From JAIOQJ01 sp963718635 (GTDB lineage Bacteria > Planctomycetota > Planctomycetia > Gemmatales > Gemmataceae), in assembly GCA_963718635.1 (NCBI GenBank), contig OY970367.1, positions 3,286,001 to 3,350,000 on the forward strand: a stretch of 64,000 nucleotides of DNA, written 5' to 3'. The stretch's first letter is position 1. Every line of letters starts with the position of its first letter. Shown here piece after piece: positions 1 to 8,751 of the stretch. Made by a program: the position numbers and the translations under genes. The notes beneath the pieces were generated by a model. The model searched no databases. It was given only the letters and a program-made list of their open reading frames with translations, and had not been told where the DNA came from.

Positions 1-1
1 G

Positions 2-583
2 CCGAATGTGTCGCCGTCGGCAGCAGATGCGTCTTACCGCAATTCCTATGTGATGTGGCAGGAGCTCGTCCGGCCTGCGGTTGTTATGGAATTCGTCTCA
101 GATAGTTCGCGCGGTTCGGAATACGATCGCACTCCAGAGAGGGGCAAATTTTGGGTTTACGAACGCGTGATCGGGGCCTCGTACTACGTCATCTACGACC
201 CGCGCGAGGTCAAACTCGAAGTCTACCATTTAGACGATGTCGAGTACGAGCTGATGCAGCCAGACGAGCGCGGGTTCTATCTCATCAAGCCGTTGAACCT
301 TAACTTGGGTATGCATTACTCAACCTACGGCGGCTGCACGTCCAACTTCCTGCGCTGGTTTGACCTGGAAGGCGAATTGCTTCCGACAAACGAAGAAAGA
401 GTCGTTGAAGAAAGTTCGCGGGCCGAGGAATACGCCAAACATGCCGAGTTCCAAAAGCGTCGGGCCGACCAGGAGCGAGAAATCGCAAACCGGGAAAAGC
501 AACATGCGCTTCGGGAAAAGGAACGCGCTGATCTCCTGGCGGCCAAGCTTCGGGAATTAGGAGTCGATCCAGACAGTCTTTAA
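2..583 (+). CDS. Uma2 family endonuclease-like protein (5' end cut by window)
   Basis: The reading frame is open to the left edge, so the true start lies outside the window; a GTG at 8 is only an internal codon. The visible part carries the C-terminal half of the Uma2/DUF820 restriction-endonuclease-like fold: a strand with VVMEFVSDS, then KFWVYERVIGASYYVIYDP, matching the family pattern of a nuclease core followed by a lysine and a tyrosine-rich strand. The last 60 residues are a charged Glu/Arg/Lys coiled coil, which many planctomycete and cyanobacterial Uma2 proteins carry. The cellular role of the family is not established. A second Uma2 locus lies at 47.7-48.8 kb. Confidence 0.75.
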   Translation, partial: PNVSPSAADASYRNSYVMWQELVRPAVVMEFVSDSSRGSEYDRTPERGKFWVYERVIGASYYVIYDPREVKLEVYHLDDVEYELMQPDERGFYLIKPLNLNLGMHYSTYGGCTSNFLRWFDLEGELLPTNEERVVEESSRAEEYAKHAEFQKRRADQEREIANREKQHALREKERADLLAAKLRELGVDPDSL

Positions 584-595
584 GAGAAAAAGCTG

Positions 596-3500
596 CTACC
601 TGCGATTTAACATCGACAGATAGATCGCGGAGAGCAATCGCGCATCAGAACGAAATTCAGCGGGCAAAGACGTTGCATGGTGTTCGAACTGTCGGCGAGC
701 CGATGCGACATCGCCTTGTTCGAGATAGGTCATGCCCAGTTCAAAACGCAGATTGTCCAAGCCAGTGAGCGCCTGCACGTAGTTATTGCGGACAACGCGA
801 TCAACGAACGGAAAATGGACGGGATTACCTTTGAAGTTTGGCGGTATGATAAACATCTGTTCGCGCTGGCTCGCTTCCACTGCTAATTGATTGAGATCGT
901 GCGTTAGCCGCGGCACATAGCTGACTTCCATCAGGTCAAAAAGAGACATTGGCGCCCGGCCGGTTACGATACGTCCTAGCCCCAAGCCGAATGAAAGCGC
1001 TGTCTCGGGCTGCCATCCTTTTCTATTTCGCTGTTCCATCTCACCGATCATTTCTTCTTGCAAGGCGATTGCCTGCGAGAATCGGCCTATAATCAACGCC
1101 GTTTGCAACTTCAGCCGTCGTCCCGCCTCGCGAAAGCCACTTTCGGGTGAAAGGCCAAAAGTAGGCCCAAGCCGCTCTTCGAGTTCTCGCAATGTTGCGT
1201 CGGCTAATTCCGGTTGGCCCGTCAAAAGATAGAGGCTCACTTTGTCGAAGACGGTTTGCACCTTCTCGCTCAGTGGCACATTTTCGTCGCCCAGGTCAAC
1301 TTGCTCGAGTTCGTCCAATGCTTTTCGGATGAGGCCGTACTGCCGTGCCAACCGGGCTCGCTCATCGTGTCTGGTCAGACGACTCGCATTGTTGAACCAG
1401 AGGTTCTCCTGCGCACGCACTTCCTGTTCGCGCTGTTGAATCCGCTTGTCGATATTCTTGATGGCGGTCTGCCACACGTCAAATTGCATTCCATCCGGCA
1501 GCGCGATTTTGAGGTGATTTTGCTGTTTTTTTATCGTCTCCAACGATAGATCGATCTGATGCCCGAAGCCCATTTGCTGCATTTTCTGCGTTTGCGGATC
1601 CCGCGGCGAATGAAATTCAGCTAGGTCGGCGGCCGCCTGGAAAACAGTGCTCTGATGAGCAAGGCAATAGGCGGCAGTCGTCCGCGCCAGGTAGCGTTCG
1701 AGATTGGCGATGATCATCAGGCGCCGGAGCGAATCGGAAAGAACGGCAAGATCGCGATCTTCATAAGCCAGCGCCAGAGCCAGGTAGCCATCGGGATGGT
1801 TGGGACTTTCTAAGATCGCTCGACGCGCGGCTCGAGCAACTAATATAGCCGTCGCCCGCATCCGCGGAGTGCCGAGTCGATCGCCCGCCGGCGCAACAAA
1901 TGCGAAGACTCCACCTAGACCGCCGCTGATAAGTGCTCGGGCTCGCAGATAGTTGAACGCCTGGTTAGCATGGTATTCGACGAAAAGCATCGCTTCATCA
2001 GCGCCTGCAGGCGCCTTCGGCAACGGCGTCAGATATTTTTCGATCGAGGTTCTCGGCGGGGGCGGCAGCATGGTTGGAGCATCCGCCAGATGCTCTACCT
2101 TTGGCCCGAACGCTTGCTTGATCGTGTCGAACCGGAGCGCTTGATACTGTTCGCGCGACAGCACTTTCTGGGCACGACAGCCAAAGATGCTAACCCGGTC
2201 GCGAACGGCCCAAAGATCAGACCGCAGCGGCGCGGAACGTAAGAGCGAAACGAAACTGAATAGGTTCACCTGCCGATCGGTGTCCGACAGGACGATGTGG
2301 CTGACGCCATGCTGTTGGATAAAGCCGACATCGTCAAAATCTACCAAGCGGGTTGCCGCCGACTTCCGAATAAAGCGGGCATGCAACTTCATGAACGTCT
2401 CGGCTTCCGGTGCATGAAAGCCAATCCGGCTATCGAAATACGTACTCTCGCTCGGAGCAAACCAGGCGCAATAGTTGGCGAGGTCGGTACTCAGTATCAG
2501 GCTGTGCGCCTCGGCAGGGATGTGGCCATCGTCGCGCCAATTTTGCAATTGGCTCGCGGCTGAGACCAGGGCCGGGTCTGGCTCGATGTGCAACGAAAGC
2601 CGGCGTTCGGATTCGAGTGGATGCAGCCATCCCGGATAGCAGGCCATCAAGGCCAGTAAACCGGCTACGAAGAGGGCCATCCGGATGCCGACGCGCGCAG
2701 CCGCTAACGATTGTAAAGCGACCCGGCCCCACGTTCTTTCACGAAGTCGGCTGACGACCATGTCAAGATGCAGAGCCGTTACTGGGCCGGCGGCGATTGC
2801 GTAGAACGGCAGCGCCTGGGCATGAACAAAAGCGAGTGCGAGCAAGGATACGTTGATCAGGAACAGGCTCCAGGAGAAGCGGCCCCAGTTCAACGCGAAA
2901 CCAAGTACATTGCACAGCAGGAGCAGCAAGAACGCAATGGCGTTAACCGGATTGCCGCCGCTGCTGCCGTCAAAATCGAGGACGCCTTTGTCCGATAGGC
3001 TGGCGAAAAGAGGTGCGAAGTGCGGATCGCCGGATAGCGTGAGTGCGAGCTGTCGATCAACCAGTTCGGCGGGCAATGTCCAAACTCGGAAATGGTGCGG
3101 ATTCAAGGTGCAGGCGACTATTCCCGCTGCGAGTGCAGCAAGCAGAAAGCGCATCGAGGGAGACGCGTTAACATTATCCGCTTTACTTAGCTTTGTGCCG
3201 ATGAACGTGCCTAAAGCGTAAATAGCCACGATCAACGGGCCGAGGAAAAACCATTGATCGCTGTTCGACCAAAGCCAGAAGAGTACGGCAATCGCTGCCG
3301 GGAATCGCCATGTGCGCGGCGGCGTTCGCGTTAGCAAGAAGAGAGTCAGGCCAAGGTAAAACATCGAAAGAATACTGGGCCGCAATGTTAGCCAAGGGGC
3401 AATGGCGACCAGCGTGAGCCCAATGGTAAAGACTCCTATCCAAAGGCTTTGGCGCGGTGTGCGAATGGCAAGCAGAATAACCGTGAGCATGCCGATCAGA

Positions 3501-3895
3501 ATGCCTTTGCCGAGCACCACCGACTTCTCGCCCAAGCCTGTATAGACCGAAAACAGGAGCCTGTCGAACAGCCAGGCATGATTGACCCAAAGGCGATCCG
3601 TGCCGCTGTACGTGAAGGGAGCGTGGGTGAAGGAATAGCTTCCTTCGGCGATAAGTCGCCCTACCCCTACGTGGAACCAGAAATCGGAATTGCGCACGGC
3701 AAATAAGGCGATGGCGCACCCGAGCGCTACCGTCCCAAATGCGAGCAGTAAATCGAAACCGGCAAGAAATGGCGATGGCTTTAACATTCCCTTGATAGGC
3801 GTAGCGCCCGCCGGTGGAGACGATGCGGGAGAGACTTGATCGGACACCATCATAAGCGGCTCGGGAAGTTGCGACTGGAATACTTTCAAACTCAT
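596..3895 (-). CDS. Large polytopic membrane protein with GT-C-like N-terminus and TPR-like C-terminus
   Basis: About 1099 residues. After a short cytosolic leader come roughly ten hydrophobic segments up to about residue 430. Between the first two is DFWFHVGVGRLIAEG followed by an NHAWLFD motif. This resembles the loop of widespread GT-C-like membrane proteins (pattern D-x-W-x-H-x-x-x-G-x-x-I, then W-x-x-H-x-W-L). The rest (about 450-1099) is soluble, helical and rich in Leu/Ala/Gln, consistent with TPR-like repeats. The reading frame extends to 3958, but that extension is encoded by the repeat at 3940-4066, so I prefer the ATG at 3895. No glycosyl donor or substrate can be named. Function unknown; it could be a glycosyltransferase or an O-antigen-polymerase-like protein. 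Confidence 0.65.
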   Translation of the reverse strand: MSLKVFQSQLPEPLMMVSDQVSPASSPPAGATPIKGMLKPSPFLAGFDLLLAFGTVALGCAIALFAVRNSDFWFHVGVGRLIAEGSYSFTHAPFTYSGTDRLWVNHAWLFDRLLFSVYTGLGEKSVVLGKGILIGMLTVILLAIRTPRQSLWIGVFTIGLTLVAIAPWLTLRPSILSMFYLGLTLFLLTRTPPRTWRFPAAIAVLFWLWSNSDQWFFLGPLIVAIYALGTFIGTKLSKADNVNASPSMRFLLAALAAGIVACTLNPHHFRVWTLPAELVDRQLALTLSGDPHFAPLFASLSDKGVLDFDGSSGGNPVNAIAFLLLLLCNVLGFALNWGRFSWSLFLINVSLLALAFVHAQALPFYAIAAGPVTALHLDMVVSRLRERTWGRVALQSLAAARVGIRMALFVAGLLALMACYPGWLHPLESERRLSLHIEPDPALVSAASQLQNWRDDGHIPAEAHSLILSTDLANYCAWFAPSESTYFDSRIGFHAPEAETFMKLHARFIRKSAATRLVDFDDVGFIQQHGVSHIVLSDTDRQVNLFSFVSLLRSAPLRSDLWAVRDRVSIFGCRAQKVLSREQYQALRFDTIKQAFGPKVEHLADAPTMLPPPPRTSIEKYLTPLPKAPAGADEAMLFVEYHANQAFNYLRARALISGGLGGVFAFVAPAGDRLGTPRMRATAILVARAARRAILESPNHPDGYLALALAYEDRDLAVLSDSLRRLMIIANLERYLARTTAAYCLAHQSTVFQAAADLAEFHSPRDPQTQKMQQMGFGHQIDLSLETIKKQQNHLKIALPDGMQFDVWQTAIKNIDKRIQQREQEVRAQENLWFNNASRLTRHDERARLARQYGLIRKALDELEQVDLGDENVPLSEKVQTVFDKVSLYLLTGQPELADATLRELEERLGPTFGLSPESGFREAGRRLKLQTALIIGRFSQAIALQEEMIGEMEQRNRKGWQPETALSFGLGLGRIVTGRAPMSLFDLMEVSYVPRLTHDLNQLAVEASQREQMFIIPPNFKGNPVHFPFVDRVVRNNYVQALTGLDNLRFELGMTYLEQGDVASARRQFEHHATSLPAEFRSDARLLSAIYLSMLNRR

Positions 3896-3939
3896 CGAAC
3901 GTGCGGACTTGTACGGCGCATCGAACGAAGCAGAATCAT

Positions 3940-4066
3940 TTAGCCACGGATGAAACACAGACGAAACACGGATGAAACCTGGCGCGATTAAGTAAGTTTT
4001 TTATTGCACACGCAAGGAAATATTCGGTTTTCATCCGTGTTTCGTCAGTGTTCAATCCGTGGCTAA
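3940..4066. repeat. Short copy of CCACGGATTAAACACGG repeat (family R1), inverted arms
   Basis: The left arm reads TTAGCCACGGATGAAACACA and the right arm is its near complement ending TCAATCCGTGGCTAA, separated by about 50 bases. Longer copies with the same arms lie at 20078-20352, 43126-43394 and 46652-46947. As RNA it would fold into a long imperfect hairpin. It fills the whole gap between two minus-strand genes. Confidence 0.8.
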
Positions 4067-4090
4067 CTTTTATGAATTCACCTTAGCCGC

Positions 4091-4450
4091 CTATGGCCTG
4101 CTGAAAACAAACTTCTCTGGATTTCCTGAGCCCAGGGCGCCGCCTTGCGGACGCCAGAGCACCATCTCTTCGATCTTGCGCGCCAACTCGAAATCCTTAT
4201 CGGTGATGCCGCCGGCCGAGTGCGTTTGCAGCTTAACCCAGAGCTTGGCATAGGTTATGGAAAGGTCCGCATGGTGGTTGGCCGCTTCGCAAAGGTAGCC
4301 GATGGCGTTCACGGCCATGAGCGTTTGGGGCCAGCCGTCCGTGTTGTACTTGCGGCGCAACCAGCCCTGTTCCAGATGCCAGCCGCTCAAACCCAGATCC
4401 TGGATTTTGCTGCTGATTTCCGCTTCCGAATAAACTTTCTCTTGATTCAT
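4091..4450 (-). CDS. 4a-hydroxytetrahydrobiopterin dehydratase (pterin-4a-carbinolamine dehydratase)
   Basis: 119 residues, the usual size. It dehydrates 4a-hydroxytetrahydropterin to quinonoid dihydropterin, classically recycling the cofactor of aromatic amino acid hydroxylases. The signature is clear: the NHHADL histidine pair, then a Tyr, then LQTHSAGG with the third histidine, then D-x-x-x-A at the end of the fold. This matches the catalytic His-His...His set of the PCD/DCoH family. No phenylalanine hydroxylase gene is seen nearby, so its partner is unknown; stand-alone copies are common in bacteria. Start is the ATG at 4450. Confidence 0.93.
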   Translation of the reverse strand: MNQEKVYSEAEISSKIQDLGLSGWHLEQGWLRRKYNTDGWPQTLMAVNAIGYLCEAANHHADLSITYAKLWVKLQTHSAGGITDKDFELARKIEEMVLWRPQGGALGSGNPEKFVFSRP

Positions 4451-4591
4451 GGCTGGTATTCCCGGCGTAAGTTGTCCGTTTTCTACTGACTATCGTATAC
4501 TTTCGCCACTTGCAACAGCGCAGTCAGACAGCCTTTTTGAGAGACGGACAAGCATTCGACATAGGATGCACTTAAGGATAAGGGGATCAAC

Positions 4592-4864
4592 TGACTTCCC
4601 AGTCTGGATTCGCCGCCACCCCGCTTGCCGGGGTGGAGCGCAGGTTCGTAACGAGATGAGGCTTTACTCCTTTGATTTCGCCGCCACCCCGCTTGCCGGG
4701 GTGGAGCGCAGGTTCGTAATCAGAAGGCTGGCTTGAACCCGCGCTCCACCCCGGCAAGCGGGGTGGCGGCGAGAGTATAAATTTCCGGTTCTGGTTACGA
4801 ACTTGCGCTCCACCCCGGCAAGCGGGGTGGCGGCGAATTTAACCGGAGCCAAATTGGGAAGTCA
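4592..4864. repeat. Nested palindrome element bounded by 10-bp inverted repeats, upstream of pyrE
   Basis: The outer ends are perfect inverted repeats: TGACTTCCCA at 4592-4601 and TGGGAAGTCA at 4855-4864. Inside are four copies of a 40-base unit with core CACCCCGCTTGCCGGGGTGG: two direct (4609-4650, 4677-4718) and two inverted (4741-4772, 4795-4837). Each core is itself a hairpin. Small ORFs that cross it are products of the repeat. It ends 31 bases before the pyrE start, so it lies in the pyrE leader or promoter region. Confidence 0.85.
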
Positions 4865-4895
4865 ATAAAACCCGTTCCCTGGCAGGTGAAACGCG

Positions 4896-5441
4896 ATGGA
4901 TAATGCACGCGAACGGCTGAAAGAACTCTTTTTGAGCCGGGCTGTCTCGTTTGGAAATTTCACGCTCGCTTCCGGCAAGACGAGCCATTATTACATCAAT
5001 TCGAAGAAGGTGCTGTTCTGTGCGGAAGCTGTCGCTCTCTTGGGCGATTTGTTATACGAGGCGACAAGCGATCTCGATATCCAGGCGATCGGCGGTCTCG
5101 AAGTCGGCGCGATCCCGATGGCTACCGCAGCAGCCCTGAGCTACCATCGTGCAGGCAAGGCGGTCGAAGGCTTTTTCGTTCGCAAGCAAGCGAAAGGTCA
5201 CGGCAGCCAAAGCCGGGTGGAAGGCATCGTGAACCCAGGCGATCGCGTCGCCGTCATCGACGATGTTTTGACCACCGGCGGTTCGGTTATCCAGGCTATC
5301 GAAGAAATCGAAAAATTGGGCGCCACCGTCGCCCGAGTTGTCTGCATCGTCGACCGGCTGCAAGGCGCCCGCGAGGCACTCCAGAAGTACGATTATCGGC
5401 CATTGTTCACCGTAGAAGATTTGGGAATCCGGCCTCAATGA
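4896..5441 (+). CDS. pyrE: Orotate phosphoribosyltransferase
   Basis: 181 residues. It transfers the phosphoribosyl group from PRPP to orotate, giving OMP, in de novo pyrimidine synthesis. The PRPP-binding loop VAVIDDVLTTGGSV is canonical and sits in the last third, and the upstream segment with KTSHYYINSK matches the orotate-site region of the family. Start ATG has AGGTG eight bases upstream. The gene stands alone without pyrF. The leader is occupied by the palindromic element ending at 4864, which may affect its transcript. Confidence 0.95.
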   Translation: MDNARERLKELFLSRAVSFGNFTLASGKTSHYYINSKKVLFCAEAVALLGDLLYEATSDLDIQAIGGLEVGAIPMATAAALSYHRAGKAVEGFFVRKQAKGHGSQSRVEGIVNPGDRVAVIDDVLTTGGSVIQAIEEIEKLGATVARVVCIVDRLQGAREALQKYDYRPLFTVEDLGIRPQ

Positions 5442-5460
5442 AGCGGAATTCTGGCAGCTT

Positions 5461-5575
5461 TGGCGAGCCGGGAACGTAAGTGACCGGAGAAATCGTCCAA
5501 AAGCGAATACTCCAGTCGCTTACGCTCCTGGCTCGCCAAATGATTTTGGCGAGCCGGGAACGTAATCGACTGGAG
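5461..5575. repeat. Three copies of GGCGAGCCGGGAGCG repeat (family R2)
   Basis: Copies at 5461-5489 (direct), 5510-5538 (inverted) and 5547-5575 (direct). Consensus GGCGAGCCGGGAGCGT then AGCGACTGGAGAA. The adjacent direct and inverted copies form hairpins. An open frame starting at 5480 runs through them into the next gene, but the real start is downstream at 5666. Further copies lie at 27107-27193, 36327-36357, 50533-50563 and 53481-53511. Confidence 0.85.
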
Positions 5576-5665
5576 AATAGGCTGTTTGAAATCATCGCGA
5601 GCATCGTCTTTAGGGTGTCAGCCGTCCAACCCTTTTGCATCGCCCACATCGGAGGAGTGTTTTCC

Positions 5666-7402
5666 ATGTTCCGACGCTTTGTAGCCTTCCTCATTCTCGG
5701 CGTGGCGGTTACGGCGCTGACGGTGCAGGCCGAACAAGGGCCCGCGCCGAAGCTGGCCAGTCCGGAAACGGCTGACGCTGCCTCCAAACGGCTGGTCGAC
5801 GACCAGATGAAACTGATGCGGCAGTATAAGGCCGTGGCGGAGAAGTTGCTGATTCTCGCGCAACAGTTCGAAAAGAGCAGCCGGCTCGAAGATCAGGAGA
5901 AGGCCAAGCTCATTCGCAAGGCCTTGAAGCTCGGCGACGATGAAAGCGTGGAAAACAAGTTCCAAACCATTCTTCGCACCATGGCCGGCAAAGACGGCAT
6001 TGACCTCGGCGGCGTAACCGACGCCAAGAATCAGAGCGAAGAGCTGTCGCGTATTCTGAAGGAAATCCTCTCGATCCTCAAGAGCGATGATGAACTGCTC
6101 CGTAACAAGGAAGAGAAAGATCGGCTTGAGAAACAACTCGCCGAACTGAAGAATATCATCCGCGCCACCCAGGTAGCTCGGGCCATCAGCGACGCTAACA
6201 AGGGGGACCATAAGAAGCAGGCCGAGGCTCAAGCCAAGATCAAAGAAAAGACCGATAACCTTGCCAAGCGCATGGAGGGCAAGGACCCCAGCGACAAGAA
6301 GAATGACGCCAAAGACGGCATGGGGGAACCCAAAGACGGCAAAGGCAAAGACGGCATGGGCGAACCGAAGGACGGTAAGGGCGGCAAAGGCAAAGACGGT
6401 ATGGGCGAGCCCAAAGATGGTAAAGGCGGCAAAGGCAAAGACGGCATGGGCGAGCCCAAAGATGGTAAAGGCGGCAAAGGCGGCGAGCCCAAAGACGGTA
6501 TGGGCGGCATGGGCAAAGACGGCATGGGCGGCGGCGATCCGCCTCCACCTGCACCTCCGGGTCCCAAGTCGCCTGGTGCCGATCAGGTAAAGAAAGCCGT
6601 GCCGGATCAGGAGCAAGCTCGGAAGAAGATCGAAGAAAACAAACGGCCTGAAGCCGTGCCCGAACAAACTAAAGCCATCGAGAAGTTGATCGAAGCCCAG
6701 AAAGAGCTGGAAAAGCGTCTGAAGCAGCTACGAGAAGAAGAGTTGGAGCGTTTGCTCGCCAACTTGGAAGCTCGCGTGGCCAAGATGCTGCAAATGCAGA
6801 TCGAAGTCTACGAATCGACCAAAGCGATTGACGGCATCGTGCAAAAGAGCGAATCGAAGAAGCCGGAAAAGGCTGAGATTCAAAAGTCGCAAGTGCAGGC
6901 CGACCGCGAGACGGAGATCATTGCCGAGGCGAACAAGACGATCGAAATTCTGAAGCAGGAAGGTTCCGCGGTTGCTTTCCCGCGCGTATTCGAAGAGACG
7001 GTCATCGATATGACCCGCGTTCGCGAGCGCTTGAATCAAGCTCGCGTGGCCAAGGATACGCAGTTGATGGAGCAGGACATCATCGATTCGCTGAAGGAAA
7101 TGCTCGAAGCCTTGAAAAAGGCGCAACAGGATCTCCAACAATCGAAAGGGAGCCCGCCCCCTCCCGGCGCCGGCGGCCCTCCTCCGGAACAGAAACTTCT
7201 CGATGAGATCGCCGAGCTCAAAATGCTCCGCAACCTGCAGATGAAAGTGAACGATCGCACCAAGCGCCAAGGCAATGAAGTGAAGGATGCCGCCGAGCAG
7301 ACCAACGATCCGCAGATCAAGGTCGAACTAAAGGATCTTGCCAACCGTCAGGTGAAGATCGAAGAGATGGCTCGCGACATTGCTACGGGCAAGAATAAGT
7401 AG
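5666..7402 (+). CDS. Secreted coiled-coil protein with Lys/Gly/Asp-rich tandem repeats
   Basis: 578 residues from the ATG at 5666, which has GGAGGA nine bases upstream; the frame extends to 5480 only through repeat DNA. A signal peptide (MFRRFVAFLILGVAVTALTVQA) is followed by a helical charged region, then about 80 residues of degenerate repeats of KDGMGEPKDGKGG. A proline linker and long Glu/Lys/Gln coiled coils follow, broken by a second Pro/Gly linker near residue 500. No enzymatic motif is visible. First of three co-directional secreted proteins (with 7547 and 8752), probably one operon. Function unknown; a structural cell-envelope role is a guess. Confidence 0.75.
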   Translation: MFRRFVAFLILGVAVTALTVQAEQGPAPKLASPETADAASKRLVDDQMKLMRQYKAVAEKLLILAQQFEKSSRLEDQEKAKLIRKALKLGDDESVENKFQTILRTMAGKDGIDLGGVTDAKNQSEELSRILKEILSILKSDDELLRNKEEKDRLEKQLAELKNIIRATQVARAISDANKGDHKKQAEAQAKIKEKTDNLAKRMEGKDPSDKKNDAKDGMGEPKDGKGKDGMGEPKDGKGGKGKDGMGEPKDGKGGKGKDGMGEPKDGKGGKGGEPKDGMGGMGKDGMGGGDPPPPAPPGPKSPGADQVKKAVPDQEQARKKIEENKRPEAVPEQTKAIEKLIEAQKELEKRLKQLREEELERLLANLEARVAKMLQMQIEVYESTKAIDGIVQKSESKKPEKAEIQKSQVQADRETEIIAEANKTIEILKQEGSAVAFPRVFEETVIDMTRVRERLNQARVAKDTQLMEQDIIDSLKEMLEALKKAQQDLQQSKGSPPPPGAGGPPPEQKLLDEIAELKMLRNLQMKVNDRTKRQGNEVKDAAEQTNDPQIKVELKDLANRQVKIEEMARDIATGKNK

Positions 7403-7423
7403 CTCCGGGCTTTTGAGCCGGAG
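7403..7423 (+). terminator. Weak hairpin directly after the coiled-coil gene
   Basis: CTCCGG and CCGGAG pair around a GC-TTTTGA-G loop just after the stop codon at 7402. There is no T run, so it may be an RNA-stabilising or attenuating hairpin rather than a true terminator. Confidence 0.3.
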
Positions 7424-7546
7424 TTGATAAATCACTCAAACAGAGTTTGCATTAACCCGGTCAGACGCTTACACTAAGTGTTGACCGGGGTTCACCCCTA
7501 AAGATCATTCCGCCGAGGGCGGTTTCCCCGTTCAGGAGGCATTCAC

Positions 7547-8644
7547 GTGATTCTTCGCAAGTGGTTGACCGCCGCGGCCCTGTCTGCCAGCTTCGCGCTG
7601 GGCATGGCCCTGCCCGCGATGGCCGTCGAGAAAAAGACAGTCGAATTCACCTTCGGCGTCCTTCGCACCGCGAAGCCCGAAGTCGCCAAGCAGCAGGCCG
7701 CCGCGTGGTTGAAGACCACCGGCAAAATGAACGAAAAGCAATTCGAAGCCATCTGGGCAACCGAAGATGCAACCGTACTCGATAAGGTAGCTGACACGTT
7801 GAAGCTCGGCAGCCCCGAAGCAGCGAAGATTCTCGATGCCTCCGCCAAGGCGGAGAAGGAAGCTCCCTTCGAAGTCCCGGCCCTTATCAAAGATCCGAAG
7901 AAGGCCGACAGCGTTTTCTTGCGGGCTAACCTGGCGGTGGCCTTCGCTCGCAATCTGGTCAGCGCTCGCGTTTACGAAGAGGCGCTGGAAGCGTTGAACG
8001 CGGAAGGCATTCAACCCGAACTCGTCGTCGATCCGATCGCTTTCCTGTTCAACAAGAGCGTTGCCGAACATGCGCTGATGAAAAAAGAGAAGGCGACCAA
8101 AACCATCTTTCGCATGCTGGACGATGTGCCCGAAAACGAAATCGCCGACCGTTATCTGATGCTTGCCCGCATCATGCTGGTTGACATGCTCTCATGGAAA
8201 AAGGACGAGAAGGACCTGAGCAACATCGTCAAGCTGATGGACAACTCGGAACGCCGTCTCGATCTGAGTCGGCCGGGAAAAGTCACTCAGGAGATTCAAA
8301 AGAAGATCGTCTTCCGTCTCGATGAACTGATCAAAGAGAAGGAGGCCCAGGCCAAAGGCGGCCAATGCAACGGCGGCAACTGCCCCGGCGGCGGCAAGCC
8401 CGGCAACGGACCCGGCGGCAATAACCCCTCGAGCCCGATGCAAGACAGCAACATTGCTCCCGGCGGCGGGCCCGGCAACATCACCGAGCAGAAGCTCAAG
8501 AGTTACCAGGAAAACTGGGTGAAGATGCCCGACCACGAGCGCGCTCGCGCCATTCAGGAAATGACTCGCGATCTGCCCCCACGCTATCGTCTGGTTATCG
8601 AAGATTACTTCAAGTCGTTGAACAAGGCCACGCAAACGCCTTGA
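7547..8644 (+). CDS. Secreted helical protein with Gly/Asn/Pro-rich linker
   Basis: 365 residues from a GTG at 7547 with AGGAGG upstream. Signal peptide MILRKWLTAAALSASFALG and following, with a likely cut after AMA. Residues 30-265 are mostly helical and charged. A glycine-rich linker containing NGGNCPGGGKPG (two cysteines) spans about 268-310, and a short helical domain with DHERARAIQEMTRDLPPRYR ends the protein. The tail resembles the C-terminal segments seen in other planctomycete secreted helical proteins. No known enzyme motif. Likely co-transcribed with its neighbours. Confidence 0.7.
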   Translation: MILRKWLTAAALSASFALGMALPAMAVEKKTVEFTFGVLRTAKPEVAKQQAAAWLKTTGKMNEKQFEAIWATEDATVLDKVADTLKLGSPEAAKILDASAKAEKEAPFEVPALIKDPKKADSVFLRANLAVAFARNLVSARVYEEALEALNAEGIQPELVVDPIAFLFNKSVAEHALMKKEKATKTIFRMLDDVPENEIADRYLMLARIMLVDMLSWKKDEKDLSNIVKLMDNSERRLDLSRPGKVTQEIQKKIVFRLDELIKEKEAQAKGGQCNGGNCPGGGKPGNGPGGNNPSSPMQDSNIAPGGGPGNITEQKLKSYQENWVKMPDHERARAIQEMTRDLPPRYRLVIEDYFKSLNKATQTP

Positions 8645-8751
8645 GCCACGTTCGAGATTAGCCGGATTGATGAGTGATGGAGCAAGCCTCTACCACTCAT
8701 CCATCCGGCTATTTGCACCCTTTGAATAGACACCGCGCGTTGAGGATTCTC

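Noticed and set aside
3183..3719. 178-codon minus-strand ORF
   Set aside because: A shadow frame inside the large membrane protein; composition is not protein-like and there is no start signal.
4609..4837. Possible CRISPR array
   Set aside because: The units are both direct and inverted, spacers are of unequal length, and no cas genes are near. The same holds for 13831-14079.
4664..4852. 62-codon minus-strand ORF in the gap before pyrE
   Set aside because: It is spelled entirely by the palindromic repeat unit; the peptide repeats itself and has no ribosome binding site.
5480..5665. N-terminal extension of the coiled-coil protein
   Set aside because: It reads through R2 repeats, and a signal peptide with GGAGGA upstream starts at 5666.
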